DNA from: Eutreptiella sp. 'Long Island Sound 2002'
Taxonomy: Eukaryota > Euglenozoa > Euglenophyceae > Eutreptiales > Eutreptiaceae
DNA: 64,000 nt
Direction of reading: 5' to 3'
NCBI GenBank assembly: GCA_964036045.1
Contig: OZ038380.1
Coordinates: 66,845,591-66,909,590 of the forward strand
Numbering within the stretch: the stretch's first letter is position 1; each line of letters begins with the position of its first letter. The position numbers and the translations under genes are program-made. The notes beneath the pieces are model-generated. The model saw only the letters and a list, made by a program, of their open reading frames with translations, had not been told where the DNA came from and searched no databases. Of the stretch, positions 45,879 to 56,814 are shown in pieces.

Positions 45879-46668
45879 GGAGGTTTAATAGTGTTTTCAG
45901 CACTGTGTTTTTTGATGTGCCTCTCCTGCTGCTTGCTGCTGGTGTAAGGGTCCTGCTGCTTGTTTTTGATGATGAAAATGTTTTATTGTTGAAATACAAC
46001 CAATCCAGGATACCCCAAGCCAGAGATAGGCAAGTAGAAGATAAACAGGATCAAAGCATGAAGGGCTGCAGTCACAAAGAGTTAGACAAAGATAACTATC
46101 AACAATAGACCACAGCAATCGACATTCAATGCAACTCAGGAGGAAATATTTTACATGTTTGAGAAAAACTGATTGGAAAAATGTCACAAGGGCTCACACT
46201 CTTCCATAGTGCCATCTTGAGATGTGCACTCTTTGTTTTTGGGTCCCATAGGTGCTGAGGTGGCATGGCTTGTGGTGCTGAGGTCACTGCCATGTGACAT
46301 GGGATATTCCTACTTAGCTAGGCTGACTGGGAATTGAACCCAGGACCTCTTAAAAAGAGGTGGCCCACCCCTCTAGGGTGCATACCACTGGGATAGCTAA
46401 GAATTCATGACAAAACATAGAAAAACTCATCGGCCCTGCCTTCAGTATATCAGTGCTTCAGACACCCATGAAATGATGTTTTAGTGCACATTGCTTGAGG
46501 ATTAAGCGGTCCACACAATATCCTGATTTAGTGTTTGGTTCTCTAGGGTCAAAATGTGTTATCAACCACTTTGGCTAGGCTAATACTAAGATAAAATGCA
46601 AGACTGCTTAGAGCACCTCTAATACAACTAAAGTATACCCTGAAGCACTGGAAAAGTACTTTTTCTTA
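45879..46668 (-). repeat. 5' LTR of the Ty3 element
   Basis: About 790 bp, matching 35551-36340 throughout in the same orientation. On the minus strand it starts at 46668 with TAAGAAAAAG (TGAGAAAAAG in the other LTR) and ends just before the primer-binding site. Both LTRs contain a tRNA-like A-box and B-box pair (see the 46315-46400 feature). Confidence 0.8.
46315..46400 (-). other. tRNA-like A/B-box segment inside the 5' LTR
   Basis: Same segment as in the 3' LTR. The T-arm CTGGG-TTCAATT-CCCAG is fully conserved and the A-box-like sequence is CCAGTGGTATGCA, while the region between has drifted. See findings. Confidence 0.5.
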
Positions 46669-46679
46669 CTGTGTGTGCT

Positions 46680-47350
46680 TTTTTTGTGTGGCGTTTCTGT
46701 TTGGGTCCGGGTTGTGCTTGGGTTTGGGTTTTGGTAACCCCGCCAGCCCTGGCTGGGGTCTTGGTTGGGTGTGTTTACGTATTGGTTGTGGTTGCGCTGC
46801 TCTTTTCCCGGCTGGCGTTCGCGGTGTTTGCTGTTGGGCTTTGGTTTTGCCCTGCACCCCACCATTCTTGGTTGAGGTTTTGGGGCGTGCGTGGCTGTGT
46901 GCGCGCTCCACCTGTACTCCGCCGTTCCTGGTTTGGGTGTGCGGTGTGGACGTGTGTGCTGGGGTCCGGGTTTCGGCTGCGCCCCGCCACTTCTAGGGGA
47001 GGTGTTGGGGTGATTGTGTGTTTGTGTGCTCGTCCCGCGTGGTCTGCTGCACCTCCTGGCTGGGGGTACGGTGCGGGGGTGTGTGCTGTGGCCTGGGTGG
47101 CTGCCGTGCCCCGCCACTCCTTGCTTGGGTGTTGAAGCGTGTGTGTGTGTGGTCTTGTGGGCGCCCCGCTTGTACCCCTCCATTCCTGGCTGGGGTGTGC
47201 CGTGTGGGCGTGCGTGCTGGGCTCGGGTTTTGGCTGTGTTCCGGCCCTCTTGGTTGGGTTGTTGGGGTACGTGTGTGTGTTCGTGCTTGTGCCCCGCTTG
47301 TACCCCGTCCTTCCTTGGGGGCTGCCTGTGGCGTGGGGGTGTGCGCCTGT
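46680..47350. repeat. Degenerate GT-rich minisatellite at the LINE-like 3' end
   Basis: Landmarks such as GCCCCGC followed by a TTCCTGGCTGGGGTGTG-type block recur about every 110 bp (for example near 46850, 46980, 47110, 47170 and 47290). Related sequence appears at 35385-35550, on the other side of the Ty3 insertion. Confidence 0.55.
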
Positions 47351-49184
47351 TGTCGTGGGTGGGGTTTGCCCCCCCCCTTTGGTTTTTGTTTTTTTTTCGG
47401 GGGGGGGGGGGGGCCGTGGCGTGTCGTGTCCTGGGTTTGTGGTGTCAGTTGCTGGCTGTCCTGGTCTTGGGTCTCGTGGTCTCGGTCCCCCCTTTCCCTC
47501 AGGTTCGGGCTGCGCCTTCGTGTGTTTTTTGTTTTTTTGTTTTTTTTTCTCCGCCCGAGCGTCGTGTGTGTCTGCCTTTTCCGGTCGTCCCTTATTGCGG
47601 TGGGCCGCTGCTCCCGGTTCGGTGTTGCCGGTTTCGGCTGGGTGGTCCTCTGGTGCCCCTTCGAAGGGTCCTGTACTCGGTGTCGTCTGGCTGGGGGGTT
47701 TGGCCGCCTCTTGTGGCGTGGGTGGGCGGTTTCGTGGCTGTGAGCCTTTCTCATGCCCCCCCCCCCCTGTTTTTCTTTGGGAGGGGGATCTGCCTGTTCC
47801 TTCGTCTGGCTTCCCTGGGCTGGTGCACGCACTGATTGGCATTCGGTGTGATCTTCCGGGTTACTGTTGGTGCCTGCGTTTTGCCAGGCCTTGGCCCGGC
47901 CCCATGGGTTGGGTGGGTTATGTACACGTTGGGCTCGGCGGCCCTTCCTGCTGGGTTAGGTTCTGGCTCTGCCGGCTGGGCGGTTTCGCCAGGCGGTTTC
48001 GTGAGGCCCTGGGTTAGGAGGGGCTTGGGCTTTCCGTGTCCCTTTGCCTCTGCGGTGCCGGTATTAACTTTCTGGCGGCGGTTTGTGTGGGCAGACTGCC
48101 ACCGTTGTTGCCCGGCGCGCGGTCGCCCGTTGCGGGTGTGTGGCGGGCTGGTGCGGCGCCTTCCGTAGGTGTGCGGTGGCTTGTTTTGGTTGGACTCCAG
48201 CTTAGCGTCCATTGCTTTGGTGTTGCCGTGTGCTGTGGTGCGCTGTGCTGCGTCGTGCCGTGTTTCGCTGTGCTGCGTCGTGCTGGTCCGTGTTGTGTTG
48301 CGGTGCGCCCTGCTGGGTCGCGTCGTGTTGCGCTGTGTCCTGCCTTGGTGTGCCGCTCTGTGCCGCGTGGCGTCGCGTCGTGCTGTGGCGTGTTGTGCCT
48401 GCGGGTGCGTTGTCGTGGTGCGTTGCACAGTAGCGTGCTGCGGTGCGGTGTGCCGTTCTCCCTTGTGTTGTGCCGTGGTGGGTCGGTCGATGTCAGTCCG
48501 GCCCGTGTCGTGGGGCGGAGTGCGGGTCGGAGTGTGGCTGCCTGGTGGCCGGCGGATGCGGTAAGATGTGGGGTGGCTCGGTTGGTCTGTGCTGTGGGGG
48601 TCTGGGTGTGCCGCTCGAGCTGGTGGGTCGGGTAGGTGTCAATGGGGGTGCCCTTCCTGGGGGCCTGTGCTTTGGTCCCGTGTCTTCTGGGGGTCCTGGC
48701 CTCTAGCCCTGGGTGCTCTGGTCGCGCCTGCTTCCTCTTCGGTGCCTGTGAAGTGGCCCTTGCTGTGGCCGGAGTCGTCGCCTTGCGGTGAGAGCCTGGT
48801 GGTGGGCTGCGCGGCGGTGTTCTCAGCGGCTTCCTCTGTGGGTGTAGCCCTTTCTCCCCGTGTAGGTGTGCCCTCCTTCCCCTGTGTGGTTTCTGGTCGC
48901 TGGTGGGCGTGAGCCGGTGTGGTCCGTACGGCGTCTGATTCGTGCTTTGGCGGCGTGTGTTGGGGGCGTGCGCCTCCGGTTGTCGTGCGGTGTCCGCTGG
49001 GGGTGGGCCGGTGCTGGTCCCTCCGTTGTGGCATGCCCTTCATGCGTGTGGGCCCTGGTGCCCGCCGTGCTGTCCCCTTTCTCTGCGCCTCGGTCCACGT
49101 TTCTTCCCCTTCCTGGCCCATGGGTGGTTTCCGGCTCCCCTGTTGTGTCGCTCCCGGTGCCCTGTCCCTGTGGGCGCCTGCCTG

Positions 49185-49544
49185 TCACTTTGGGCCCTCC
49201 CCTGCCCCCTTGCCGGAGTGTCCCTTTCTGTGCCTTGCCCTCCCCTTGCCCGTGCCCTTTCCCTTCTCGATGTGGTGGTGGTCGGTTGGGCAAGGGTCCC
49301 GTCGGGCGCTGATGGCCCAGGCCTGGGGGTGGGTGGCCTGGAGCGACTGGAGGAGGGTTTGGGGGGTGTAGGGCGGGCAGAGCCCCTGGACCGCGTCCCG
49401 GAGGAGGGCCTTCCATGCCGCCTGCGGCATGGTGGCGTCCGGGGCCGCCTCGTTGGGGTTGGTCGGGGTGCGGGTGCGGATCTTCTCGAAAGTGTGTGCC
49501 ATGTGCACCCCTTTGCGCCTTCCCGCTCCCCCTGCCCACTTCAC
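49185..49544 (-). pseudogene. Basic tail segment of the LINE-like element protein
   Basis: 119 codons. The start has AHTFEKIRTRTPTNPNEAAP and MPQAAWKALLRDAVQGL, the end a Gly/Lys/Arg-rich stretch (IEKGKGTGKGRARHRKGHSG) like the basic region of the copy A ORF (GKGPKGKGKGAAG). Possibly the same type of nucleic-acid-binding protein. Confidence 0.35.
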
Positions 49545-49939
49545 CCAGCTGCATTTTGGGGCCGGGGGGCTGGGTCTGGGTCATCTGGGGTGTGTGCGGG
49601 GGGCCCTGTGCGGGCCACTGGGCAGGGGGGGGTGTGCCGTGGGGCGTGGGGCTCGCCGTGGTGGGTGTGTGCGAATTGTCGGATGTGGGGGGTGGTGAGG
49701 GGTGTCCAGCGGTTGGGTCCATGGCTGGCGTGTGCTGTTGTTTAGGCGGGTGGGCGAGGCCCGTGTCGCGGAGCCCAGGGGTTCGTGCGATGGTGGGCGT
49801 GTGTGGGCCGCCGGGTGGGAAGCAGGGGGGGAGGGGCGTGGGCGGGGGTTGCGCTCGGATGTGTGGTGTCCCTGTATGTGTCCGCTTGCAGCGGCGCGCT
49901 TGTGTGGTGAATTGTAGGCCAGCTGGTCTGGAGGAGAAG

Positions 49940-50720
49940 CTTGCCGTCTTCCGCGGCCGCGGCAAGGATTTCGCACGCGAGCATGCGTATTTGGTGCACC
50001 TCTTGGTCAGTGGTGGGAAGAGGGTATGCTAGCTCTGGGCTAAGGCCCACGCGGCGGAGGATCCTGTGGATGGCGTGGTACCCGCAGGTGAGGGAGTGCT
50101 GTGGCCCTGGGGGGGTGGTCCTTCCGCGTGTCTGGGCCTGCCTCGATTTGTGTGTGGGCGGTGGGGATGGCCCAAATCCAGGGCACGGTCCCCGTGGACG
50201 GCCAGCGGCGCTGCATCCATTTGGCCAGGCAGAGCATGGCCAGTCCCAGGTGGTAGCCCGCCCGCTCTGACGTGATTTGGGCCAGGGCGCGGGCCGGGGG
50301 TTTGTCCCCCGGCTGGAGGATGCCCCTGAGGACTCTGTGCGGGGTGGTGGGGTCCCCTACTGCCCCTGATGGGGTGGCCCCCGGGGCGAGCATGGTGTCT
50401 GTCCCTTTGACGTGCCATTGTGGGCCAGGGGACGTTGCTGTAGCGGCCACTTTGTAGTAGTGCCCGCGCTCGAGGACTGTAACCCACACCTCTGGCGGGG
50501 GGTGGTCGCTGTCTGTAGGTGGGGGAGGGAGGTCGACGTCTGGGGTGCGGAGGCGGGCGGCGCGGAAGGCGGTGTCGCGGGTTGGTGCGGTGGCCTGTCC
50601 TCATTGTTCCGGGGGGTTCGGGTCTGCTGGGTGGTCGTCCTCTGCCGGGGCTCGTCATAGGCGTATGGTCCCTCGACGTGTGACGTTGGTGTCGGTGTCG
50701 TGTGTCAGGGCCTGGCCCCA
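49940..50720 (-). pseudogene. Decayed coding block of the LINE-like element
   Basis: The best frame (50040-50560) encodes VWVTVLERGHYYKVAATATS, WHVKGTDTMLAPGATPSG, ITSERAGYHLGLAMLCLAKW and GTVPWIWAIPTAHTQIEAG, ordinary globular-looking protein unlike the Pro/Arg-rich alternatives. A frame change near 50045 leads to GLSPELAYPLPTTDQEVHQI and LACEILAAAAEDGKLLL. I do not recognise the family. Confidence 0.4.
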
Positions 50721-51319
50721 CTCGATGGGGGGGATCCAGACGTGCTGGTCTTGGGCGTGTTGGCGGGCCTGCATGAGTACGAGGTCTACAATGGAGAGGC
50801 CCCTCGTGGAGGCCGTTACCTGGGGTGGTCAGGTCCCAGAAGGCTTTGACGGGGAGCTTGGTCCAGCTCTCTTGTAGGCGGTACTAGCCCAGGGGAGTGC
50901 TCAGGGCCCTGCCTTGGAGGGTTGCTCGGAGGAGGTCGGGGTCGCAGATGGTGGTCGGTGTGAGGGGGGGGTGCTCCGGGTCCGGGGGGGGCGGGCTGGT
51001 TGGGTTGCTGGGGTCCTGCGTGTCCACGTGGACGTATCGGTCGCCCTAGTTGGGATCTGCTGGGCTGGGCGGTGCCAAGTGGCCTCTTGGGTGAGAGCTG
51101 GGCTCTGGAGCGCTCTGGTGGTGTCTTGGAGGCCTGCGGATGGAGATGGGGGGGGGGCGTGTGTGGGGCGCGGAGTGGGTTTGTGGACTTCTGGGTCATG
51201 CACGGCATTTTAAAAGATGAGACGTTGCATTTGTTTCCTGGCGGTGGCGTCCGTGAGTTGTTCCGTGTGTCTCAACAGGAGTTGTTTGCGGTGTACCATT
51301 TCGGGCGCTGCTCTGCGGA

Positions 51320-51700
51320 CTGCTTCTAGCTGGAGGTGTGCTGCTGCCTCCAATACGGTTTTCTGTGTGTTTGGCGAGGTGTCGGCGTAGGGCCTGTGTT
51401 ACCGCCCCTCTCATGGTGGCTACCTTGACCAGGGGATCTCTGAAGAGGTGTTCGGTGGCCTGGTGTGCGTGGCTGTGGGTTGGCAAGCCTTCGTGTTGCC
51501 GTAGGGTTTCTGCCGGGACCAGCCCACTAGTGTGTCCCTGCCCGTATGGAGGGGGCCTTTCCTGAAGTGTTCCCAGTCCTCTGGGGTGGTGTGGTCGCAC
51601 GGGCAGCGGGTGTGTTCCTCTGGGACGTGGATGTGCTTGCGGGCGAGCCATCCTCTTAGGCGGCTCAAGTTGCATGGTCAAAATGCGCCCAAGCCTGCCT
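51320..51700 (-). pseudogene. Zinc-finger-like C-terminal segment of a LINE-type protein
   Basis: Minus frame 51420-51668 reads RLRGWLARKHIHVPEEHTRC and continues PCDHTTPEDWEHFRKGPLH. The expected fourth ligand, usually CPLH, is GPLH. The CXCXH-xn-W-xx-F-xx-CP pattern resembles zinc-binding ends of LINE polyproteins. After a +1 shift near 51520 the protein continues as LRQHEGLPTHSH and EHLFRDPLVKVATMRGAVTQ to about 51330. The frameshift and the missing Cys mark it as decayed. LINE assignment is inference. Confidence 0.4.
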
Positions 51701-51982
51701 CTCCACGGCACTGCTAACAAAAAGTCCTTTTCGGGGGGACCTAAAACACAGGAACCAAAAATCCTGTGAAAAGCAATTAACGGGTCCATTTTCCCGGGAA
51801 AATGATTTATTTCCACCAGAATGAAGTTCTATTTTGGGAAAACCACGACTTTTTGGTTCCTATACCACTTATGGTTTGCAATAAAAACACCCATGAGCTT
51901 ACAATACTTTGGAAAATCAGTTTTCGAAAACCATGTTGCACGCTGCACGACAAGAAGCATTTTTTTTGCACCCCTTCTTTGC

Positions 51983-51994
51983 GCGAGGCCTCGC
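51983..51994. promoter_or_regulatory. GC palindrome, second downstream site
   Basis: GCGAGGCCTCGC, within TCTTTGCGCGAGGCCTCGCA, which recurs on the opposite strand at 63.30 kb. Confidence 0.35.
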
Positions 51995-52088
51995 ACAAAC
52001 ACCAACACAACAGCGCAATGAAATGCATCACAGAGGAAAATGTGCCGTACAAGGTGACAGCATAATGATCGTCAAAGAGGAATGCATA

Positions 52089-52104
52089 GCGCGAGCCCTC
52101 GCGC
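52089..52104. promoter_or_regulatory. GC stem-loop downstream of the 52-kb stop codon
   Basis: GCGCGAG, CC, CTCGCGC: a perfect 7-bp stem with a 2-nt loop, starting 27 nt after the TAA at 52131 on the minus strand. Confidence 0.4.
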
Positions 52105-52197
52105 ATAATATATCAGAACAAGCGAAGAAATTACTTTTTCTTCGAAACAGTTTGCATCTTAGAACCCAATGCCTTAGCAACGGACATCTTACCCTTA

Positions 52198-52362
52198 GGC
52201 GGTGGCTTTGCGGGCTCCCTTCTTGGTGGGGACTGACGGGCTGGCTGCTTGAATGGAGCTCGGGCCCCGGTTTCTTCGGACCTCGGCTTCGCTGCCACTT
52301 TCTTCGCTGCCTTGCCCTAGGAGACCTGCGCTTCCTCCTCCTCTTCTTCCTCGCTCTGCTCC
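52198..52362 (-). repeat. 165-bp duplicated target, distal copy
   Basis: Matches 52929-53093 over 165 bp with four substitutions by my count. One of them creates an in-frame TAG on the minus strand. Confidence 0.85.
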
Positions 52363-52928
52363 TTTTTTTTTTTTTTTGTAATACAAGTCCAAAGCCACAG
52401 CTGCAGTGTTCTCAGGAGGCCAGCCCAATATACATTGAGTCACCCACATCCCCAAGTCAAGGGTCAGCAGGTCGGCAGGCTGGGGTCACGGCGGCGGCGG
52501 GACGATGCAAGGTAGTAAATTATGCTACAAAGTGGACATCACAGAAGTGGTCGCCCCATACTCCATGCCAGGGGGCAGTGGCAGATAATCTGGGGGTACT
52601 GTCTGGGCGGGTTCCTGTCCTGAGCGGGTATCCGATCATACGTGGAAAACACTGGTACATAGGGCGGGAGACAAGGGGGTCCGGTGGAGGGGGGGGGGGT
52701 GGTAGTGGGCGACCAGGGCGCGGTGGGTCGCCCACAGGGGAAAGAAGAAAGTGGCATTCCACTCGCATGGTGTAGGGGTGGGGGTCGGTGTACCATGGGA
52801 GGGCCAACCTGCCAACGGTTGGCGAAAAAATAGAGACACAGAGGGGGATTGGGGTGCACACAGGCGTGTTCACGGGAGGGGGGGCAGTATTAAACACAAC
52901 ACAGTATTAAGCACAGTATTAAACACAA
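52363..52928 (-). mobile_element. 566-bp retroposed insertion with poly(A) end
   Basis: On the minus strand the segment begins at 52928 with three TTTAATACTG-type repeats and ends at 52363 in 15 A. It lies exactly between two 165-bp copies of the host sequence. A 3' A-tail and a flanking duplication are marks of target-primed reverse transcription or a related mechanism. It has no recognisable coding domain. The source is unknown. Confidence 0.7.
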
Positions 52929-53093
52929 GGCGGTGGCTCTGCGGGCTCGCTTCTTGGTGGGGACTGACGGGCTGGCTGCTTGAATGGAGCTCGGGCCCCG
53001 GTTTCCTCGGACCTCGGCTTCGCTGCCACTTTCTTCGCTGCCTTGCCCTGGGAGACCTGCGCTTCCTCCTCCTCTTCTTCCTCGCTCTGCTCC
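52929..53093 (-). repeat. 165-bp duplicated target, proximal copy
   Basis: The counterpart of 52198-52362, keeping the open frame (VSQGKAAKKVAAKPRSEETG). The two copies abut the 566-bp insertion precisely. Confidence 0.85.
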
Positions 53094-53649
53094 TCCTCAT
53101 CCCCATCGCTCTCATCCGATTCTGCACCGGTAACCAACTTCGCTGCCTGAGGCTTTGAGGCAGTATTCTTCTCCTTGGGGGCTGGTCCCACCAGTAGACT
53201 TCTGCTTTGCAGGGGCCAGTGCTTCTGCAGCTTGACCTTTCTCAACAGTCTCTTCCTCCTTCAGCGACAACGCATCAGAACGCACCTTGTCATCGCGAAC
53301 CCAAAGGGGAGTACCACGGTTTGACCAGTTGGCCTGCTGGTTCCGATCACCAGACGCGTCCGGTTTCGACCCTTGTGTCAAGACGTGGTTCAACTGAGTC
53401 TGCACTCTGTTGACCCAATCGGAGAGATTGTCGGAGGTAACACCAAGAAGGTACATGCGAGAATCTGGCTCGATGGACGCGATCTTGCACACCAGATCCG
53501 GCTGATGATCAATGAACATAAATGCAGGCTTGAAGCTCTTATCCTGCTTCAGGTAAAAGAGGTGAGTGACGAAATACCACATAACCGTGGTTATCTGAAG
53601 GTGACCGCCAAATTCAACCACCTATGATTTCAGCAGCTGTTTTTTCCAA

Positions 53650-54048
53650 AAATTCAAAAAGTCGACAAAAAGGGGATTTTCGCGAGAAATGACCTATTTT
53701 TTCGGTTTCTAGGGCCCCAAAATAGGGGGGAGTTTCCTCCTACCCGAATGTTGTCCAAAAAAATCAGAAACCCGGAAATTTGGCCTTTTTTGGGGTATTT
53801 TTGGCTGCTCTGGGCTGGTCCTGCAGAACAGTGCTGCACACCAGTGTACCTGCCTATAGGGGATTTTCGACAGAAATTCCAATATTCTTTGGATTCTCTG
53901 GCCCAAAAATAGGGATGGGGGGGTTCCTCCCGCCCGAGACTTCTCCCAAACCATCAAAAACCCTGGAATTCGGCCTATTTCGGAGTATTTTTGTCTGCTC
54001 CGGGGTGGTGCAGCAGAACAGTGCTGCAGACCAGTGTACCTGTATAGT
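53650..54048. repeat. Two tandem units of a ~191-bp repeat
   Basis: The blocks AACAGTGCTGCACACCAGTG (53830) and AACAGTGCTGCAGACCAGTG (54018) lie about 190 bp apart, with corresponding AGGGGATTTTCG and GGAATTCGGCCT landmarks. Only two units are seen. Confidence 0.7.
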
Positions 54049-54059
54049 ATAGTATAGGC

Positions 54060-54430
54060 ACGAAAAAACCATGAAAATAGGTTTTGTACCCAAATAGACC
54101 AAAAGTAACCTTTTGTTTTAATTATACACCCCCCAAATAGCAGGGGGGGGGTTCCTCCTACCCCATTGGTCACCAAACATAACAACCTAAGCCTCAAACA
54201 TGTCTGTGTACGGTGATAGGCATGCAAAAGCCTACCTATGAACCATATGGAAGGGACCACAAACGGTGCAAAATAGGGCCAAAAACACCTCAAATGTTCA
54301 TCGCTCATCCCATTCTTATGCACATAGTATAATATTTTATGTAGTTCTTTGGTGTATTTTGCTTTTTGGCAACAACCACCCTCCAATCGGGAGGGGGGGT
54401 GTTTCAGCTGCTTGTTTCAGGCTAAAAAAA
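54060..54430. repeat. Single unit of the 190-bp satellite found at 61.3-62.7 kb
   Basis: 54190-54350 contains CTGTGTACGGTGATAGGCAT, ATGAACCATATGG and ACACCTCAAATGTTCATCG, the same order as units near 62260-62600. It is closest to the last units of that array (ACAAACGGTGCAAAATAGGG variant). Confidence 0.7.
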
Positions 54431-54434
54431 ACAA

Positions 54435-56240
54435 ACAATTTTTGAACAAAAAATGGCTATTTTTCACCGATTTTGTTCGAAAATGGCAGATTTTGGGGCA
54501 TCAGAATGCTGTACATTGTGTTTGAGCAATCCGTGTGTCCACACAGCAGGCTTTTTTGCATCCAGCACCCTCAAAATGGGGGGTGGGGCTCTGCAACTGC
54601 CTGTCTGAGGCCAAAATACTCAATTTTTGACCAAGAAACGGCCATTTTTGGCAGTTTTTCCATGAAAAATAGCAAATTTTGGTGCATACAGATGCTGTAG
54701 ATTGTGCTTTTGTAGTCCGAGCGTGCATACAACTTGCTTTTTTGCATCCAGCACCCTCAAAATAGGGGAGGGGATCCTTTCAACTGCTTGTACGAAGCCA
54801 AAAGGAATCAATATGTGACCAGAAAAGGGCCATTTGTGGCCGTTTTTTCGTGAAAAACGGCTAATTTTGGTGCGTACGGATGCTGTAAATTGTGTTTGCG
54901 TGATCTGTCTGTCCCTACAATCTGCTTTTTTGTATCCAGCACCCTCAAAATAGGGGGGCAGTCTGCAACCACTCGTCTGAGGCCAAAAAGAAACATTTTT
55001 TGACCAAAAAATGGCCATTTTTTGCCGTTTGTTCCATGAGAAATGGCAAATTTTGGTGCATACGGATGCTACAAAATGTGTTGTCATGATCTTTATGTGA
55101 CCACAACTTGCTTGTTTGCATCCAGCACCCTCAAATTAGGGGGGGGGGGTCCTTAAACTGCTTGTACAAAGCCGAAAAATCAATATTTGACAAAAAAGCG
55201 ACATTTTGGGCCGGTTTTCATGAAAAATAGCATGTTTTGGTGCGTACGGATGCTGTAAATTGTGTTTGCGTGATCTGTGTGTCCCTACAATCCGTTTTTT
55301 GCACCCAGCGCCCTCAAAATTAGGGAGAGCCCAAAAATCTCTACTTTTGACCAAAAAATGGCCATTGTTGGCCGTTTGTTTCATGAAAAATGGCAAACTT
55401 TGGTGCATATGGATGCTGTAAATTGTTTTTGCGTGAGCTCTGTGTGACTACAACTTGCCTTTTCACATCCAGCACCCTCAAAATAGGGGGGGGGTCTTCA
55501 ACCGCTTGTCTGAGGACAAAAAAAACATTTTTTGACCAAAAAATGGACATTTTTAGCCGTTTTTTCCATGAGAAACAGCAAATTGTGGTGCATACGGATG
55601 CTACAAAATGTGTTTTTGTGATCTTTGTGTGACCACAACTTGCTTCTTTGCATCCAGCACCCTCAAAATAGGGGGGGGGGGGTCCTTCAACTGCTTGTAC
55701 AAAGCCAAAAGATCAATATTTCACAAAAAAAGCGCCATTTTTGGCCGGTTTTCATGAAAAATGGCACATTTTGGTGCATACGGATGCTGTAAATTGTGTT
55801 TGCGTGATCTGTGTGTCCCTACAATCTGCTATTTCGCATCCAGCGCCATCAAAATAGGTGAGAGCCCCAAAATCCCAACTTTTGAGCAAAAAATGGCCAT
55901 TGTTGGCCGTTTTTTTCATGAAAAATGGCAAGTTTTGGTGCATACGGATGCTGTAAATTGTGTTTGCGGGACCTGTGTGTGACTACAACTTGCTTTTTCA
56001 CATCCAGCACCCTCAAAATAGGGGGGGGGGTCTTCAAGTGCTTGTCTGAGGCCCACAAACTCAATTTTTGACCCAAAAACGGCCATTTTTGGCCGTTTTT
56101 TCATGGAAAAACGGCAGATTTTGGTGCATACAGATGTTGCAAATGGTGTGAGTCACGATTTGTGTGTCCCTACAATCTCTTTTTTCGCATCCAGCACCCT
56201 CAAAATAGGGGAGGGGGGTCCCTGACCTGTTGTTCAGGGG
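54435..56240. repeat. ~185-bp satellite array, about ten units
   Basis: The landmark CATCCAGCACCCTCAAAA recurs near 54558, 54748, 54937, 55119, 55303, 55468, 55650, 55838, 56003 and 56188, spacing 165-190 bp. Each unit also has a G-run, an AAAATGGCCATTTTTGGCCG palindromic stretch and a TGGTGCATACGGATGCTG block. Short open frames here are repeat-derived. Confidence 0.85.
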
Positions 56241-56810
56241 GGAAAGGCGAGATTTTGGACCAATGGTACAGCCTGAAATATGGGGGGGGGGGGCTTGGGA
56301 TAATCTTTTTTTCAAACGCAACAAATGATGCCCAAGACGTCTTCCTTGTGGAGAAGGGGACCACCTTGAGAAATACAGAACCTGCATCCATCCCTGTGTG
56401 CACCATGGTCCGCACATGTTGACTGATCATTTGAGGACATTTGGAAAGAGCAACAACTTGAGCAAGAAATTCTGGGCATAATAGTGCACTGAGCAGTGCC
56501 TGCACTGAGTAATGCATTTGCCCCATGGGGTCCCTCCCTCCTCCAGGCAGCACAGCATTCCTGCACCCAAGGCCAATACTCATACTACATTGGACTGTAT
56601 GCACTGGCTAGCAGAGGTTTGCTCGACGGCTTGCCAAACAAGATGATCTGAAACACCAGAATTAAATTCACGACCACGGTCTCCATGCTCCCCAATAGGA
56701 GTGGGATTTGTTTTCAGATCCAGGAGGCCTCCATGGAGTAGGCAAGAACGGATGCCCCATAGAGAATGTTCCCAGGTATGGCCAACAAGAATCAGTAAAT
56801 ACAGAGGTCC
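56241..56810. other. No gene seen
   Basis: Unique-looking mid-GC sequence between the 185-bp array and the 22-bp repeat. No motif-bearing frame is evident. Confidence 0.45.
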
Positions 56811-56814
56811 TGCC

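Larger units (their letters stand above)
35551..46668 (-). mobile_element. Ty3/gypsy LTR retrotransposon with methyltransferase-like insert, defective
   Basis: About 11.1 kb on the minus strand. Direct ~790-bp repeats lie at both ends. A primer-binding site just inside the 5' LTR and a purine tract just inside the 3' LTR fix the boundaries. Order on the minus strand: 5' LTR, PBS, gag, protease, insert domain, linker, RT, RNase H, integrase, chromodomain-like tail, about 2 kb non-coding, PPT, 3' LTR. The RT-before-IN order and chromodomain-like tail place it with Ty3/gypsy chromoviruses. The LTRs differ by roughly a tenth of positions, so the insertion is old. Frameshifts (near 41290, 39830 and 39110), in-frame stops (near 42328 and 42009) and catalytic changes show it cannot move by itself. 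Both flanks are GT-rich LINE-like sequence. A GTGTG direct repeat is possible but low-complexity. Confidence 0.85.
46669..51720 (-). mobile_element. LINE-like element, main part (right of the Ty3 insertion), decayed
   Basis: From about 51720 downward the minus strand carries coding fragments in shifting frames. They are a zinc-finger-like region (51420-51668), a Trp/Leu-containing block (50040-50720), a short helical block (49940-50050), a basic Gly/Lys-rich block (49185-49544) and Pro/Thr/His-rich low-complexity sequence down to about 48600. AC-rich repeats (48210-48520 on the plus strand as GTGCTGTG types) and a GT-rich degenerate minisatellite (46680-47340, roughly 110-bp units) follow, continued at 34918-35550. 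No catalytic RT motif is visible, so the class is uncertain. I infer a 5'-truncated non-LTR element from the zinc finger and the simple-repeat end. Confidence 0.45.
51721..52130. other. AT-rich spacer containing two GC palindromes
   Basis: No gene seen. It holds the palindromes GCGCGAGCCCTCGCGC (52089-52104) and GCGAGGCCTCGC (51983-51994), downstream on the minus strand of the stop codon at 52131. Confidence 0.5.
52131..53621 (-). pseudogene. Unidentified protein gene with acidic/basic C-terminal tail, split by an insertion
   Basis: The minus frame 53112-53621 encodes a folded-looking domain (VVEFGGHLQITTVMWYFVTH, KPAFMFIDHQPDLVCKIASI, MYLLGVTSDNLSDWVNRVQT) followed by a polar linker. After a 1-nt insertion near 53190, the next frame gives an acidic run (ESDESDGDEEEQSEEEEEEE) and a Lys/Pro-rich tail. 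A poly(A)-type insertion (52363-52928) with a duplicated 165-bp target interrupts the tail. The distal copy (52198-52362) carries on to KMQTVSKKK and a TAA at 52131, but has an in-frame TAG where the proximal copy has CAG. The 5' end coincides with an acceptor-like ATCATAG before GTGGTT, so an upstream exon is likely, perhaps the block at 63.3-63.9 kb. Function unknown. Confidence 0.55.
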
